DNA from: Oreohelix idahoensis
Taxonomy: Eukaryota > Mollusca > Gastropoda > Stylommatophora > Oreohelicidae
Assembly: GCA_024509875.1 (NCBI GenBank)
Contig: JAMPIV010015257.1
Location: 248,001 to 312,000 of the forward strand
Direction: 5' to 3'
DNA length: 64,000 nucleotides
Shown: positions 10,736 through 20,728 of the stretch, in pieces
How positions within the stretch are numbered: the stretch's first letter is position 1
Layout: every line of letters starts with the position of its first letter
Translations under genes and position numbers: made by a program
Notes under the pieces: generated by a model
Database searches by the model: none
Seen by the model: the letters and a program-made list of their open reading frames with translations, nothing else
What the model was told of the DNA's origin: nothing

Positions 10736-12145
10736 GTTTAATCTTCCACTGTCATCTCAGCAACACAAGGATGAGTCATGGTACAGAAGACAATAACCTG
10801 ACAAGAGATGATAAGATGATGCTGGTGATGTCATCTAAGCAATACAAGGATGAGTCATGGTACAGAAAACAATAACCTGACAAGAGATGATAAGATGATG
10901 CTGGTGATGTCATCTAAGCAATACAAGGATGAGTCATGGTACAGAAAACAATAACCTGACAAGAGATGATAAGATGATGCTGGTGATGTCATCTCAGCAA
11001 TACAAGGATGAGTCATGGTACAGAAGACAATAACCTGACAAGAGATGATAAGATGATGCTGGTGATGTCATCTCAGCAATACAAGGATGAGTCATGGTAC
11101 AGAAGACAATAACCTGACAAGAGATGATAAGATGATGCTGGTGATGTCATCTCAGCAACACAAGGATGAGTCATGGTACAGAAGACAATAACCTGACAAG
11201 AGATGATAAGATGATGCTGGTGATGTCATCTCAGCAATACAAGGATGAGTCATGGTACAGAAGACAATAACCTGACAAAAGATGATAAGATGATGCTGGT
11301 GATGTCATCTAAGCAATACAAGGATGAGTCATGGTACAGAAGACAATAACCTGACAAGAGATGATAAGATGATGCTGGTGATGTCATCTAAGCAATACAA
11401 GGATGAGTCATGGTACAGAAGACAATAACCTGACAAAAGATGATAAGATGATGCTGGTGATGTCATCTAAGCAATACAAGGATGAGTCATGGTACAGAAG
11501 ACAATAACCTGACAAGAGATGATAAGATGATGCTGGTGATGTCATCTCAGCAATACAAGGATGAGTCATGGTACAGAAGACAATAACCTGACAAGAGATG
11601 ATAAGATGATGCTGGTGATGTCATCTAAGCAATACAAGGATGAGTCATGGTACAGAAGACAATAACCTGACAAGAGATGATAAGATGATGCTGGTGAAGT
11701 CATCTAAGCAATACAAGGATGAGTCATGGTACAGAAGACAATAACCTGACAAGAGATGATAAGATGATGCTGGTGATGTCATCTAAGCAATACAAGGATG
11801 AGTCATGGTACAGAAGACAATAACCTGACAAGAGATGATAAGATGATGCTGGTGATGACGACAATGTTTAATCTTCCACTGTCATTTAAGCAATACAAGG
11901 ATGAGTCATGGTACTGAAGACAATAACCTGACAAGAGATGATAAGAAGATGCTGGTGATGATGACAATGTTTAATCTTCCACTGTCATCTAAGCAATACA
12001 AGGATGAATCATGGTACAGAAGACAATAACCTGACAAGAGATGATAAGATGATGCTGGTGATGTCATCTAAGCAATACAAGGATGAATCATGGTACAGAA
12101 GACAATAACCTGACAAGAGATGATAAGATGATGCTGGTGATGGAT
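10736..12145 (+). repeat. 79-bp minisatellite, about 17 units, with rarer 103-bp units
   Basis: The unit starts GTCATCTAAGCAATACAAGG, passes GATGAGTCATGGTACAG and ends GATGATGCTGGTGAT. I measured the period between consecutive units at 10830 and 10909 as 79 bp. Copies are nearly identical; variants are mainly C/A in ATCTCAGC/ATCTAAGC and G/A in CAGAAGAC/CAGAAAAC. Units near 11855 and 11955 are about 24 bp longer because they carry GACGACAATGTTTAATCTTC, the sequence that also begins the array next to the LINE tail. Units are contiguous, with no spacers. Confidence 0.92.
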
Positions 12146-12230
12146 AGGACACAAACTGAGGAAACCCACTGATAGCATCAACAGGCAATTCTTTTTCTGG
12201 AATACCCAGAATAAGAGAGGTAGATTTTTT
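12146..12230 (+). mobile_element. Short LINE fragment (WIGHTLRK family)
   Basis: GATGGATAGGACACAAACTG then CTGGAATACCCAGAATAAGA matches the part of the LINE found at 10480-10575. It sits at the distal end of the 79-bp array, so fragments of one LINE family flank the minisatellite on both sides. Confidence 0.7.
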
Positions 12231-12236
12231 TTGTGT

Positions 12237-12502
12237 TTTTCTTAACCAGCGGCACTTGGGCTTTCAGCCCTTCAGCCAATGACATGTCATTGCGAGGCTG
12301 TGGAGCCTGTCGACTTTCCTTCTAACCCGATCAGGAGCTTTGCTCCTTCCCATCCACAGAGGGTTTATCTCAGGCGCCGTTCAGGTTATTCAGTCAACAT
12401 CTTGGTCAATGACACCTCTTCAAATGCTCACGCCCGGGCTTGAACCTTGAACAACTGATCGCCAGCGCAATGTGGTAACCATTACACCAGCACGACTCCC
12501 AA
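12237..12502 (-). mobile_element. tRNA-derived SINE, near full length
   Basis: On the minus strand the element begins GGGAGTCGTGCTGGTGTAAT, giving a Pol III box A (TGGTGTAATGGTTACC) and, about 40 bp further, a box B (GGTTCAAGCCC). The body and tail match the fragment at 9025-9190. It ends in a short A-rich run in complement (TTTTTTTTGTGTTTTTC on plus). The tRNA-like head is too diverged in its stems to be a working tRNA gene. Confidence 0.82.
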
Positions 12503-12828
12503 GAGCTCATTAATAGAAACGAGATAATGGAATAAATATAAATAAGGACATAACATTAACACCTGAAACTAATTTGCAGTATTAACAATTCTACCACTCA
12601 AGTCCAATTTATGTGACAAAACTCAATCCAGTCAACTGGGTCATCAGATTTTTAACATCCTGTTTCAAATTCAAGTCAAATGTTAAGTTTTGTGAAACAC
12701 TGTCCTCTGCCACTACAGTAATTCATATGTAGTAATAAACATGGATACTGATAGCCCAGCCCAGCCCAGCACAGCACAGCTGAGAAAGCTGGTCACTGTT
12801 TCTGAGTTTATCTCTCTTCTTTTTTTTT
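12503..12828. other. Intronic spacer, only sizeable non-repetitive part of the last COX10 intron
   Basis: Read on the minus strand for the missing COX10 exon. No YTPLKR-like or NTWVG-like coding is present in any frame. It includes an (AGCCC/AGCAC) mini-run near 12755-12780. Confidence 0.5.
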
Positions 12829-15260
12829 TTTAATTAAAAAAGATTTTGTTTCAAAGAATTCTAACACACAGAGAAACTTTTTTCTTTTTAATTAAAATAG
12901 ATTTTTTCCAAAGAATTCTCAAACACACAAAGAATCGTTTTTTCTGTTTAATTAGAAAAGATTTTTTTCCAAAGAATTGTAACACACAGAGAAACTTTTT
13001 TCTTTTTAATTAAAATAGATTTTTTTCCAAAGAATTCTCAAACACACAGAAACGTTTTTTCTGTTTAATTAAAAAAGATTTTTTCCAAAGAATTGTAACA
13101 CACAGAGAAACTTTTTTTCTTTTTAATTAAAACAGATTTTTTTCCAAAGAATTCTCAAACACACAGAGAATAGTTTTTTCTGTTTAATTAAAAAAGATTT
13201 TTTCCAAAGAATTGTAACACACAGAAAAACTTTTTTTCTTTTTAATTAAAATAGATTTTGGGACCAAAAGATGCAGCAATAGAGAATGCAGTCAGCAACC
13301 CATAGCTTGACTGCTTGCATCAGGGTCAGCGAACCAGAGCTGACCAAGACCGTACTCCACCTCCACGTGGTGGTCCTGGAAACAGTCTGCAGCAGTGCAG
13401 TCTGGCTGAGCGAGTACGGATCGCAGAGGGAAGGCAAACCCGGTCCCAAAAAATGCTGTGCTGAAGTCGGATGTGTCGACCGAAAGGTGCAGATATCACA
13501 GCTACGGCATAAACAGACACAACGCAACCACCGTCCTTTTCAGGGCGAACGAGGAAGAAGAAGAAAATAGATTTTTTCCAAAGAATTCTCAAACACACAG
13601 AGAATCGTTTTTTCTGTTTAATTAGAAAAGATTTTTTCCAAAGAATTGTAACACACAGAGAAACTTTTTTCTTTTTAATTAAAATAGATTTTTTCCAAAG
13701 AATTCTCAAACACACAGAAACGTTTTTTCTGTTTAATTAAAAAAGATTTTTTCCAAAGAATTGTAACACACAGAGAAACTTTTTTCTTTTTAATTAAAAT
13801 AGATTTTTTCCAAAGAATTCTCAAACACACAGAGAATCGTTTTTTCTGTTTAATTAAAAAAGATTTTTTCCAAAGAATTGTAACACACAGAGAAACTTTT
13901 TTCTTTTTAATTAAAATAGATTTTTTCCAAAGAATTCTCAAACACACAGAAACGTTTTTTCTGTTTAATTAAAAAAGATTTTTTCCAAAGAATTGTAACA
14001 CACAGAGAAACTTTTTTCTTTTTAATTAAAATAGATTTTTTCCAAAGAATTCTCAAACACACAGAGAATCGTTTTTTTCCGTTTAATTAAAAAAGATTTT
14101 TTTCCAAAGAATTGTAACACACAGAGAAACTTTTTTCTTTTTAATTAAAATAGATTTTTTCCAAAGAATTCTCAAACACACAGAAACGTTTTTTCTGTTT
14201 AATTAAAAAAGATTTTTTCCAAAGAATTGTAACACACTGAGAAACTTTTTTCTTTTTAATTAAAATAGATTTTTTCCAAAGAATTCTCAAACACACAGAA
14301 ATGTTTTTTCTGTTTAATTAAAAAAGATTTTTTCCAAAGAATTGTAACACACAGAGAAACTTTTTTCTTTTTAATTAAAATAGATTTTTTCCAAAGACTT
14401 CTCAAACACACAGAAACGTTTTTTCTGTTTAATTAAAAAAGATTTTTTCCAAAGAATTGTAACACACAGAGAAACTTTTTCTTTTTTATTAAAAAAGATT
14501 TTTTCCAAAGAATTCTCAAACACACAGAGAAACTTTTTTTCTTTTTAATTAAAATAGATTTTTTCCAAAGAATTCTCAAACACACAGAAACGTTTTTTCT
14601 GTTTAATTAAAAAAGATTTTTTCCAAAGAATTGTTTTTTCTTTTTAATTAAAAAAGATTTTTTTCCAAAGAATTCTCCAAACACACAGAGAAACTTTCTT
14701 CTTTTTAATTAAAATAGATTTTTTCCAAAGAATTCTCAAACACACAGAAACGTTTTTTCTGTTTAATTAAAAAAGATTTTTTCCAAAGAATTGTAACACA
14801 CAGAGAAACTTTTTTCTTTTTAATTAAAATAGATTTTTTCCAAAGAATTCTCAAACACACAGAGAATCGTTTTTTTCCGTTTAATTAAAAAAGATTTTTT
14901 TTTAACACACTGAAACTTTTTTCTTTTTAATTAAAATAGATTTTTTTCCAAAGAATTCTCAAACACACAGAGAAACTTTTTTCTGTTTAATTAAAATAGA
15001 TTTTTTCCAAAGAATTGTTGAGAAACTTTTTTCTTTTTAATTAAAATAGATTTTTTCCAAAGAATTCTCAAACACACAGAAACGTTTTTTCTGTTTAATT
15101 AAAAAAGATTTTTTCCAAAGAATTGTAACACACAGAGAAACTTTTTCTTTTTTATTAAAAAAGATTTTTTCCAAAGAATTCTCAAACACACAGAGAAACT
15201 TTTTTTCTTTTTAATTAAAAAAGATTTTTTCCAAAGAATTCTAACACAAAGAGAAACTTT
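12829..15260 (+). repeat. AT-rich dimeric minisatellite (57/58-bp subunits, about 115-bp higher-order unit)
   Basis: Two subunit types alternate. One reads TTAATTAAAATAGATTTTTT, CCAAAGAATTCTCAAACACA and CAGAAACG or CAGAGAATCG; the other TTAATTAAAAAAGATTTTTT, CCAAAGAATTGTAACACACA and GAGAAAC. Subunits are 57-58 bp, so the repeat unit is a dimer of about 115 bp. Order is regular through most of the array and breaks down after about 14480 (same-type neighbours, partial units). It is interrupted by a 304-bp retro-insert at 13260-13563. Its proximal end stops about 20 bp from the 5' splice site of the COX10 exon at 15281-15351. Open frames rich in KKKVSLCV-type repeats across it are translation artefacts. 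Confidence 0.93.
13260..13563 (+). mobile_element. 304-bp retro-insert in the minisatellite with 12-bp target-site duplication
   Basis: GC-richer unique sequence starting GGGACCAAAAGATGCAGC and ending GAACGAGGAAGAAGAAG. It is flanked on both sides by AAAATAGATTTT (13248-13259 and 13564-13575), a segment of the minisatellite unit. A GAA-type 3' tail plus a 12-bp duplication is what target-primed reverse transcription leaves. The tail resembles those of the RNase-H LINEs in this window (CGAAGAAGAAG), so a 5'-truncated LINE or a SINE using that machinery is likely. I see no convincing Pol III boxes and no recognisable protein. Confidence 0.85.
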
Positions 15261-15280
15261 AACGCTCAAATTTGGCTCAC

Positions 15281-15351
15281 CTTAATAGTCCTTTGACTAG
15301 TACTCTATTTTTTGTTCGATTCATTTGAGAATCATATGGTACTTCAAAAAA
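15281..15351 (-). CDS. COX10: COX10 internal exon carrying the first prenyltransferase Asp motif
   Basis: A 71-nt exon too short for an ORF scan. It follows a TTTTTCAG acceptor and ends AAG before a GTGAGC donor. It translates to FFEVPYDSQMNRTKNRVLVK then GLL, continuing the NSINQ end of the exon at 33031-33155 in frame; this is the conserved first Asp-containing loop of COX10 (N..Q....P.DS.MNRT..R), where prenyl diphosphate and Mg2+ bind in UbiA enzymes. It starts in phase 0 and ends in phase 2. The terminal exon at 9283-9731 needs a phase-1 partner, so the two cannot be joined directly in frame. A minisatellite begins about 20 bp downstream of the donor. Confidence 0.92.
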
Positions 15352-15689
15352 CTGAAAAAGAAATGCAAAAACTATCAGTAAATCTAGCCACATATGACAC
15401 CTAATAAACTAATTACAAGCATCCAAATGAGTAGTAATATGTTAGTAGAAAATATTTCTTTACTCAGAAATGTACAAACTCTTTATCATTCCAAGTAAAA
15501 AAGAGTTTCTCTCATTCAGTACCAGAGAATGCTGATATATTTTTAAAAATCCCTGCCAGTATGTGAAAGAATACATTTTGAGTGTCGAGAACTGACAGGA
15601 AGCATCCATTTATAAACACTAGAAATTTTGTATGTTATCATTCTTACTGCCCTCCATTTTTCATAGTCATAAAATCAGACTTAATAATA

Positions 15690-16320
15690 ATAATAGCCCC
15701 TTCAGTCATAATTGACTATGGAAATGCGCCACTCAGGTGACAGCCCTGAGCTGTTTACTTTCCTGATGTTCCTTTCGACGTTTTTCTTCTCTCTTCTGCT
15801 TGCTGTGAGAGCTTCTTTTTGCCCAATCTGAGGTGGCACTGTAGAGAGCATCACCACTTAGCGCGATAGACAGCTTCATCCTCTCAGGTTGCTGGATTTA
15901 TGTCCAGTGCCCTCATGTCTCTCTTACACACATCTTTGAATCTCAGCTGCGGTCAGCCAACTGAATCTCAGCTACAGTCAGCCAGCTGCTCTTTTGCCAT
16001 CTGCCAGTTGTCCGCAGAAGATACCTTTTGGGATGCGACCATCTTCCATGCGGCAGACATGTCCAAGCCAGCATAGTCTGTGCTGTCTAAGCTATGTATA
16101 CATGCTTTGAAGGTCAGCACGTGACAATACCTTGACATTTGTTACTTTGTCTTTGCACGGAATATCGAGGATGTGGCAAAAACACCGTAGATGGAAGGAT
16201 TGAGCCTTCTTTCTTGCTTAGCATAGGTTGTCCATGTCTCGCTGCCATAAACAAGTGTGTTGGTGATGCAGGCGTTACATACTGTCACGAAGTGGATTTA
16301 AGTCTAGAGGTTGTCTTAAG
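15690..16320 (-). mobile_element. LINE 3' end (CRMEDGR family)
   Basis: In complement it matches the coding end and 3' untranslated region of the LINE at 37325-37935: GGGCGAAAAGAAG/TTTTGCCCAATCTGAGGTGG, AACGTCGAAAGGAAC, GGTGGCGCATTTCC-like and an ATT-type tail (AATAATAATAAT at 15681). The protein frame is broken; part of the sequence CTCAGCTGCGGTCAGCCA is locally duplicated near 15945-15985. Confidence 0.78.
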
Positions 16321-17079
16321 ATAGAGACAAGACCCTAGTGTTAAGAATGTCTGAGACGATAGAATTTAGACGAAAGTGACAGTGACTGTGGACAGATGAG
16401 ACTATTAGCTCAAGGGTGAGAACCTGGATTGATTCTCCCTTTCCACTTGTGACTAGAATTATGCTATAACCCCACCCCCCCCCCCCCCCCCCCCCTAGCT
16501 ACCTTTAAACACAAGGAGATAAGGTGTAAATAACGACCACAGACACCACTATACAGACAACATATAGGTACAGTATAGTATAGAAGCTGATCCAGTCTAA
16601 AATATATATATATTTTATTTACACAATAAAACATTAAATGTCATCATACAGCAAAGAAATAAATGCCGTGCACTGTTGCACAGACCTGAAAAAAACAAAG
16701 AACCAATTAAGTAGATAGACACATAAAACCCACAACCACATTCACTCTGTCAGTCACCCTGCTAGGACAAAAAAGAATGATTAGTGATTGAAACCACACT
16801 CTAACTGGTGGGGCATCAACTTAAGCCTCCACTGTCTACTACTATATGAGTTGCTACTGTCTCTGTCCTGCTGACTCTGCCTAAACGAATGTCTACCCAG
16901 CTTCCAACTCGTTAGGTGATATGCGCCGCTAACTAAAACACTGGACTGCTAACTAGTAGACTTAGATTACAACTATGGCTCAGAGTCTATCCTTCTAATG
17001 GATAATAAAAGACCCTACTGGTCCTGTCTATTTTCCCCCTCCTTCTCTCTCTCTCTCTGTGCCTGGTCTCAGTGTCTCT
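16321..17079. other. Unassigned stretch with a 21-bp C tract
   Basis: 16475-16495 is an uninterrupted run of C after CCCA. The rest has no recognisable gene; a CTCTCTCTCTCT run lies near 17047. The surroundings (16.4-19.1 kb) may be one uncharacterised repeat, but I cannot define its ends. Confidence 0.45.
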
Positions 17080-17491
17080 CTAACACTCGACGTCTGCTGA
17101 TGTGGCATCTCCGTTACGCCTCTTCTCTTGATAACGTTCAGAACCAGGAATGATATCCCTGTCTCCTGCTTCTGATTTCTGCCCTGATGACTTGGTTTTC
17201 AAGCTCGAGGTACTTGACTCACTTGTAGAAGCTTCACGGCTGCTGACCGACTTCTTATTTGCCCCGTTAACCTGCTTGAGGTTTAGGGACATACAGCTTT
17301 ATTATGGCTGTATAAAACTTTAGACCAATCTCCCAGCCACGTGCTGTTGTCGGAGTGGTAAAATGAGCTAAGAGCTCTGGACTTAAGACAAATCCTGTTC
17401 CCAGCTGAAGATTGTCTTCGCTACCTGGAGAACTTAGGGTATTTCTTGCACCTTTTCCGATCTCTCGAGCTATATGCTCCTGAGATGACAA
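17080..17491 (-). pseudogene. Two abutting minus-strand ORFs, possible mobile-element remnant
   Basis: The upstream frame (17267-17491) ends TTARGWEIGLKFYTAIIKLY and a stop; the downstream frame (17080-17292) overlaps it and is Ser/Lys/Glu-rich. The overlap of 26 bp with a frame change could be a single indel in one ancestral ORF. I do not recognise the family, and the Ser-rich part has no domain I can name. It may simply be chance open sequence in an intron of COX10. Confidence 0.3.
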
Positions 17492-19130
17492 CTTGCCGTT
17501 GTAAAGGACAGAGGCTGGTTGCCCCTCCTACAGACCGCGAAAACTCGCTGTGGACCAAACAAAGCAACAGCTATATAACACGTCAAAAGTTACACATCTC
17601 AAACACTAAACTCCCTTCTACAATTTAAATCAATTACGGCTCCCCTCCTCTATTCCCGCTATGCACAACGATACATAATATTTATGCCCCATAAAGTCAA
17701 TCTCCCAGGCAATCCCCTCTCTCTCCCGTTTCCAAAGTAAACATTGGCTGACCCAGATCCTTTGTTCTGCATGACTAGCCACGTGTCACAACAATTTTTC
17801 ACTGAGGACATTCCTGTGCGAAGATACTTTGGCTTTTTTTCTCGCTGACCCTTGGGGTACATTTATCAATATAAAATAAAATCTAGGCAGGCAGAAACCC
17901 GTCTCAAAAAACACTTCCCTTATCAAAATAAAATCTACATCTCTTGAAAATAAAAGGAAAATCCCATAACAGAAATATAGATTACATCTCGTGTCTTCTG
18001 ACTATACAACAATAAAAGTGCACAATAAATAACGTACGCCAAAATTATGCTAGCATATTTAAACTGCAATTAAATTATAAACAATCGAGGTTATCAATGT
18101 ATCCCCCTGTAGTTAAATACACGTGTTCCTTCACCATAATCTGGGTAACAATCCCGAATTAAAACTCAATACAATAACCGTGCCCACGTGCTTAAAATTA
18201 CAAAATCCCGCTCCCGTTTATATACAGAAGTTTTTCATAAATCAAAGATGCGGGTTTTTCCTACCGACCTTCTTTAAAAATTGTAGACCTTCTTTTAAAT
18301 ATTATGGAGCTCACATTAAATGTCTCAAAATCTTTACACACTCCTAGCTATGGCTATTATCATATAAAGAATTCTCTGCACCTCTTACATTAAATACTTT
18401 CTCTGAGATCGTAATTGATGGCCCTTCGATTTAAAAACTAAATTAAAACCTCCTGAGAAAAGCTTATACTTTAACCAGCTAGTCTCTATTAGAAGCGAAT
18501 TACAAGTACCACGCTAAATAGTTATGGCTTACCCAATAGATCAAATATCTCACTGAAGAGCAAGTGCCTATGACGTAGATTCTCACGGCTGAATATTCTT
18601 CGGACAAAAGGCGCCCACAATTAATTTCCTCTAGTATTTATTACAGACGAGGCCAGATACGTCATCGCTGGCGTTCCTCTCCTGTCCAATGAAATTCATA
18701 CAAAATTAAGCAACCGAGCCTACGCGAATAGATTTGAAAACAACGCGCAGACCGCGTGTCTACAAAAATTGCGTCACGTTACGCGACGACCGCGATTCTT
18801 TTTAACAAAGAAAATGCGCTTCCCTGATCGCTATTATCTAGCGAAAAGAACTGGTGAAAAAAACCGAACTGGTGAAAATCTAATATTCTCCCCTGTAGTC
18901 TCTATTAAAAATGCAATTATTAGACCTACAGAAAAAGACCAAACTCGATATATTTCAAGGAGAAGAAACATGGCAAACACATATAGTTACAAATAGAAGA
19001 ACGGAATCGGGCCTGTTGAAAAATAAAACCACAGTACTGCATCACACATACCGTAGCTTTGCACAATACCTGAGCTAAAAATTCCTATATTAGTATAGGA
19101 GTTAATCTTCTTCAATTTTCATATATATAT
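17492..19130. other. Unassigned intronic sequence
   Basis: No frame with recognisable motifs, no tRNA-like boxes and no clear tandem structure. It lies in the 17.7-kb COX10 intron. Confidence 0.45.
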
Positions 19131-19131
19131 G

Positions 19132-19440
19132 GGGTCGGAGTGGCTAAGAGGTACCTTAAGTTCTAGAGGTACCGGGTTCAATTCCCAGTTGAGGGAAAAT
19201 AATTTATGGAAACATTTTTTTCAGAACCAGTGGTCCTAATGATGCCATACTCCCCCTCTGGTCTCCTGGGTAGTGAGTTCGGATGCCTAGCCTTCTCGAA
19301 TAAGGGCGAAAAAAATAGGAGGTCCCGTGTGCAAGTTGGGCACATTAAAAAGCCCACCGGCAGTTAGAAATCGTAAAGAGTAGGCCTATCAGGCCGCTGC
19401 CCTGGCAAAATTTAAAAATTAGAAACCTACCCACAACAAA
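19132..19440 (+). mobile_element. tRNA-derived SINE
   Basis: Starts GGGGTCGGAGTGGCTAAGAG, with box A-like TGGCTAAGAGGTA and box B-like GGGTTCAATTCCC. The body shares CAGAACC(A/T)GTGG and TCCTAATGATG(C/T)C with the copy at 58549-58700, and continues through AGTAGGCCTATCAGGCCGCT to an A-rich end. The head folds poorly as a tRNA and the body is repeat-like, so it is a SINE, not a tRNA gene. Confidence 0.8.
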
Positions 19441-19529
19441 AATATTTATAGAATGTGTGATTCCTATATACACACACTGGGATTCTTGCTGGTGCTACAG
19501 AGTTCATGCACTGTGCTGAGATCCTCCTT

Positions 19530-19800
19530 GTGTGATCTAAGGGAGGAGATCGGAGCACTGATGGAGTAGTCTGTGTGCAATGAAGATAGTCCTTAAACCA
19601 AACCAATTTTCATTTACTTCCCAATGCAATGAAGGCCTCACTTGCCTTCTGCATCCTTACTTTCATATCATTATCAGTTCCTACAACTACATCTGTTGTT
19701 GCGAAGATATAATGTAGAGTCCATATCTCATAGGGTTGTTTTTTCATGTGCAATTTGGCTATCATCTCACAGGGGTATTTCTTCACCTTCACGTGCAATC
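19530..19800 (-). mobile_element. LINE RT-thumb remnant
   Basis: A minus-strand frame at 19610-19798 includes GTDNDMKVRMQKASEAFIAL, which resembles the D.K.RI.KA..AF..L segment after the palm in several invertebrate LINE reverse transcriptases. Only this block is recognisable, so the call is weak. Confidence 0.4.
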
Positions 19801-19889
19801 TGGCTATTATTTGCAGCCTTTATTTTAATTAATTTTAATTTTTTGGGTTTTTTTTTTTTTTGGCATGATCACAATTGAAAACTGTAAAT

Positions 19890-20120
19890 AATTCTTCTAC
19901 AGGTATATATCCTTTTATCTAAACACCAGAAAACCAAAATATTATGAAAATCTAAAATTTTTGGGCAACTTTTCTATAACAATTTGGGTGATTTCTGATT
20001 ATTTTTGGGTGAATTTAAGTTTCAAACAAACACATTTTAAGTGACTTGGGCTACTTTTTGAGTGTGATCTGAGCGACATCTGGAAATCGAAAAAATCTGG
20101 TTTCTGAAACAAAGCTGTCC
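19890..20120 (+). repeat. Interspersed repeat (partner at 46505-46830)
   Basis: Shares in order TATCCTTTTAT, ACACC(A/C)GAAAAC, ACAATTTGG(G/A)TGATTTCTGA, GACTT(G/T)GGCTACTTT and AATCTGGTTTC with the 46.5-kb copy on the same strand. The latter holds several internal repeats of a GGATGACTTTGGGCTA-type motif. No coding or tRNA-like features are seen. Confidence 0.65.
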
Positions 20121-20154
20121 ATGAGGATTTAGGATCCAGATTTGTAATTTCATT

Positions 20155-20728
20155 GGCCAGTTTTTTCATCAAATTAGTGGCGTTGCTATGGGCACCAAAA
20201 TGGGCCCGAGTTATGCTTGCCTCTTCATGGGTCACTTTGAATATTTGGTGCTTCAAAGTTACGATGGACCTTTACCTGAGTTTTACCGTCGCTATATCGA
20301 CGATGGTATTGGAGTCACAGACATGTCTGAAGTTATCCTCCATAGATTCATTGACTATGTTGGCAATTTCCATCCTGCCATCAAATTCACTTCTCAGATT
20401 TCTACCACTTCAGTTAACTTACTTGACCTTACTGTCAATATTACTCCTACTGGCCTTACTACCTCTGTCTTTTATAAACCTACTGATGCTCATGGTTTCC
20501 TTCTGTACACCTCTTCTCACCCTCCCAGCTGTAAAAATTCCATTCCCTACTCTCAACTTCTACGCTTACGTCGGATATGTCACGATGAAGATGATTTCCG
20601 TGAACAAGCTCAAGATATGCTCGAGTTTTTTCGCCGACGTCACTATCCTGAAAGAGTTTTATCTGATGCCCTTAATCGCATTAGTCACGTTACTCATCAG
20701 GTTGCACTCACTGCTAAACCTACTTATA
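20155..20728 (+). pseudogene. Penelope-like element reverse transcriptase, 5' part of a split fragment
   Basis: Encodes the palm-to-thumb region of a Penelope-like element (PLE) reverse transcriptase: FFHQISGVAMGTKMGPSYAC, the catalytic RYIDDGIGV box, LLDLTVNI, SVFYKPTDAHGFLLYTSSHP and LLRLRRICHDEDDF. The FYKPTD...L...S.HP and LRLRRIC motifs are hallmarks of PLE RTs rather than LINEs. It is 5'-truncated (no N-terminal RT blocks) and the usual downstream GIY-YIG endonuclease domain is missing. At 20729 the frame is cut by a mariner-type insertion; the sequence resumes at 21664. Confidence 0.88.

Noticed and set aside
10736..12145. Regular repeats suggestive of a CRISPR array
   Set aside because: Units are contiguous with no unique spacers, the unit is 79 bp, and the context is an animal intron.
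12503..12828. Candidate location for the missing COX10 exon
   Set aside because: Translated on the minus strand in all frames by eye; none shows the YTPLKR, NTWVG or PVMGW segments.
13675..13947. KKKVSLCV / FLIKQKKRFSVC repeat protein frames across 13.3-13.9 kb
   Set aside because: Translation of an AT-rich minisatellite.
17080..17491. Host gene exon
   Set aside because: Ser/Lys/Glu-rich without conserved motifs or clear splice sites; kept only as a low-confidence remnant.
19132..19210. tRNA gene
   Set aside because: Box A and B-like motifs are present but stems do not pair well and a repeated SINE body follows; the same applies at 12237-12502, 35044, 46243 and 58549.
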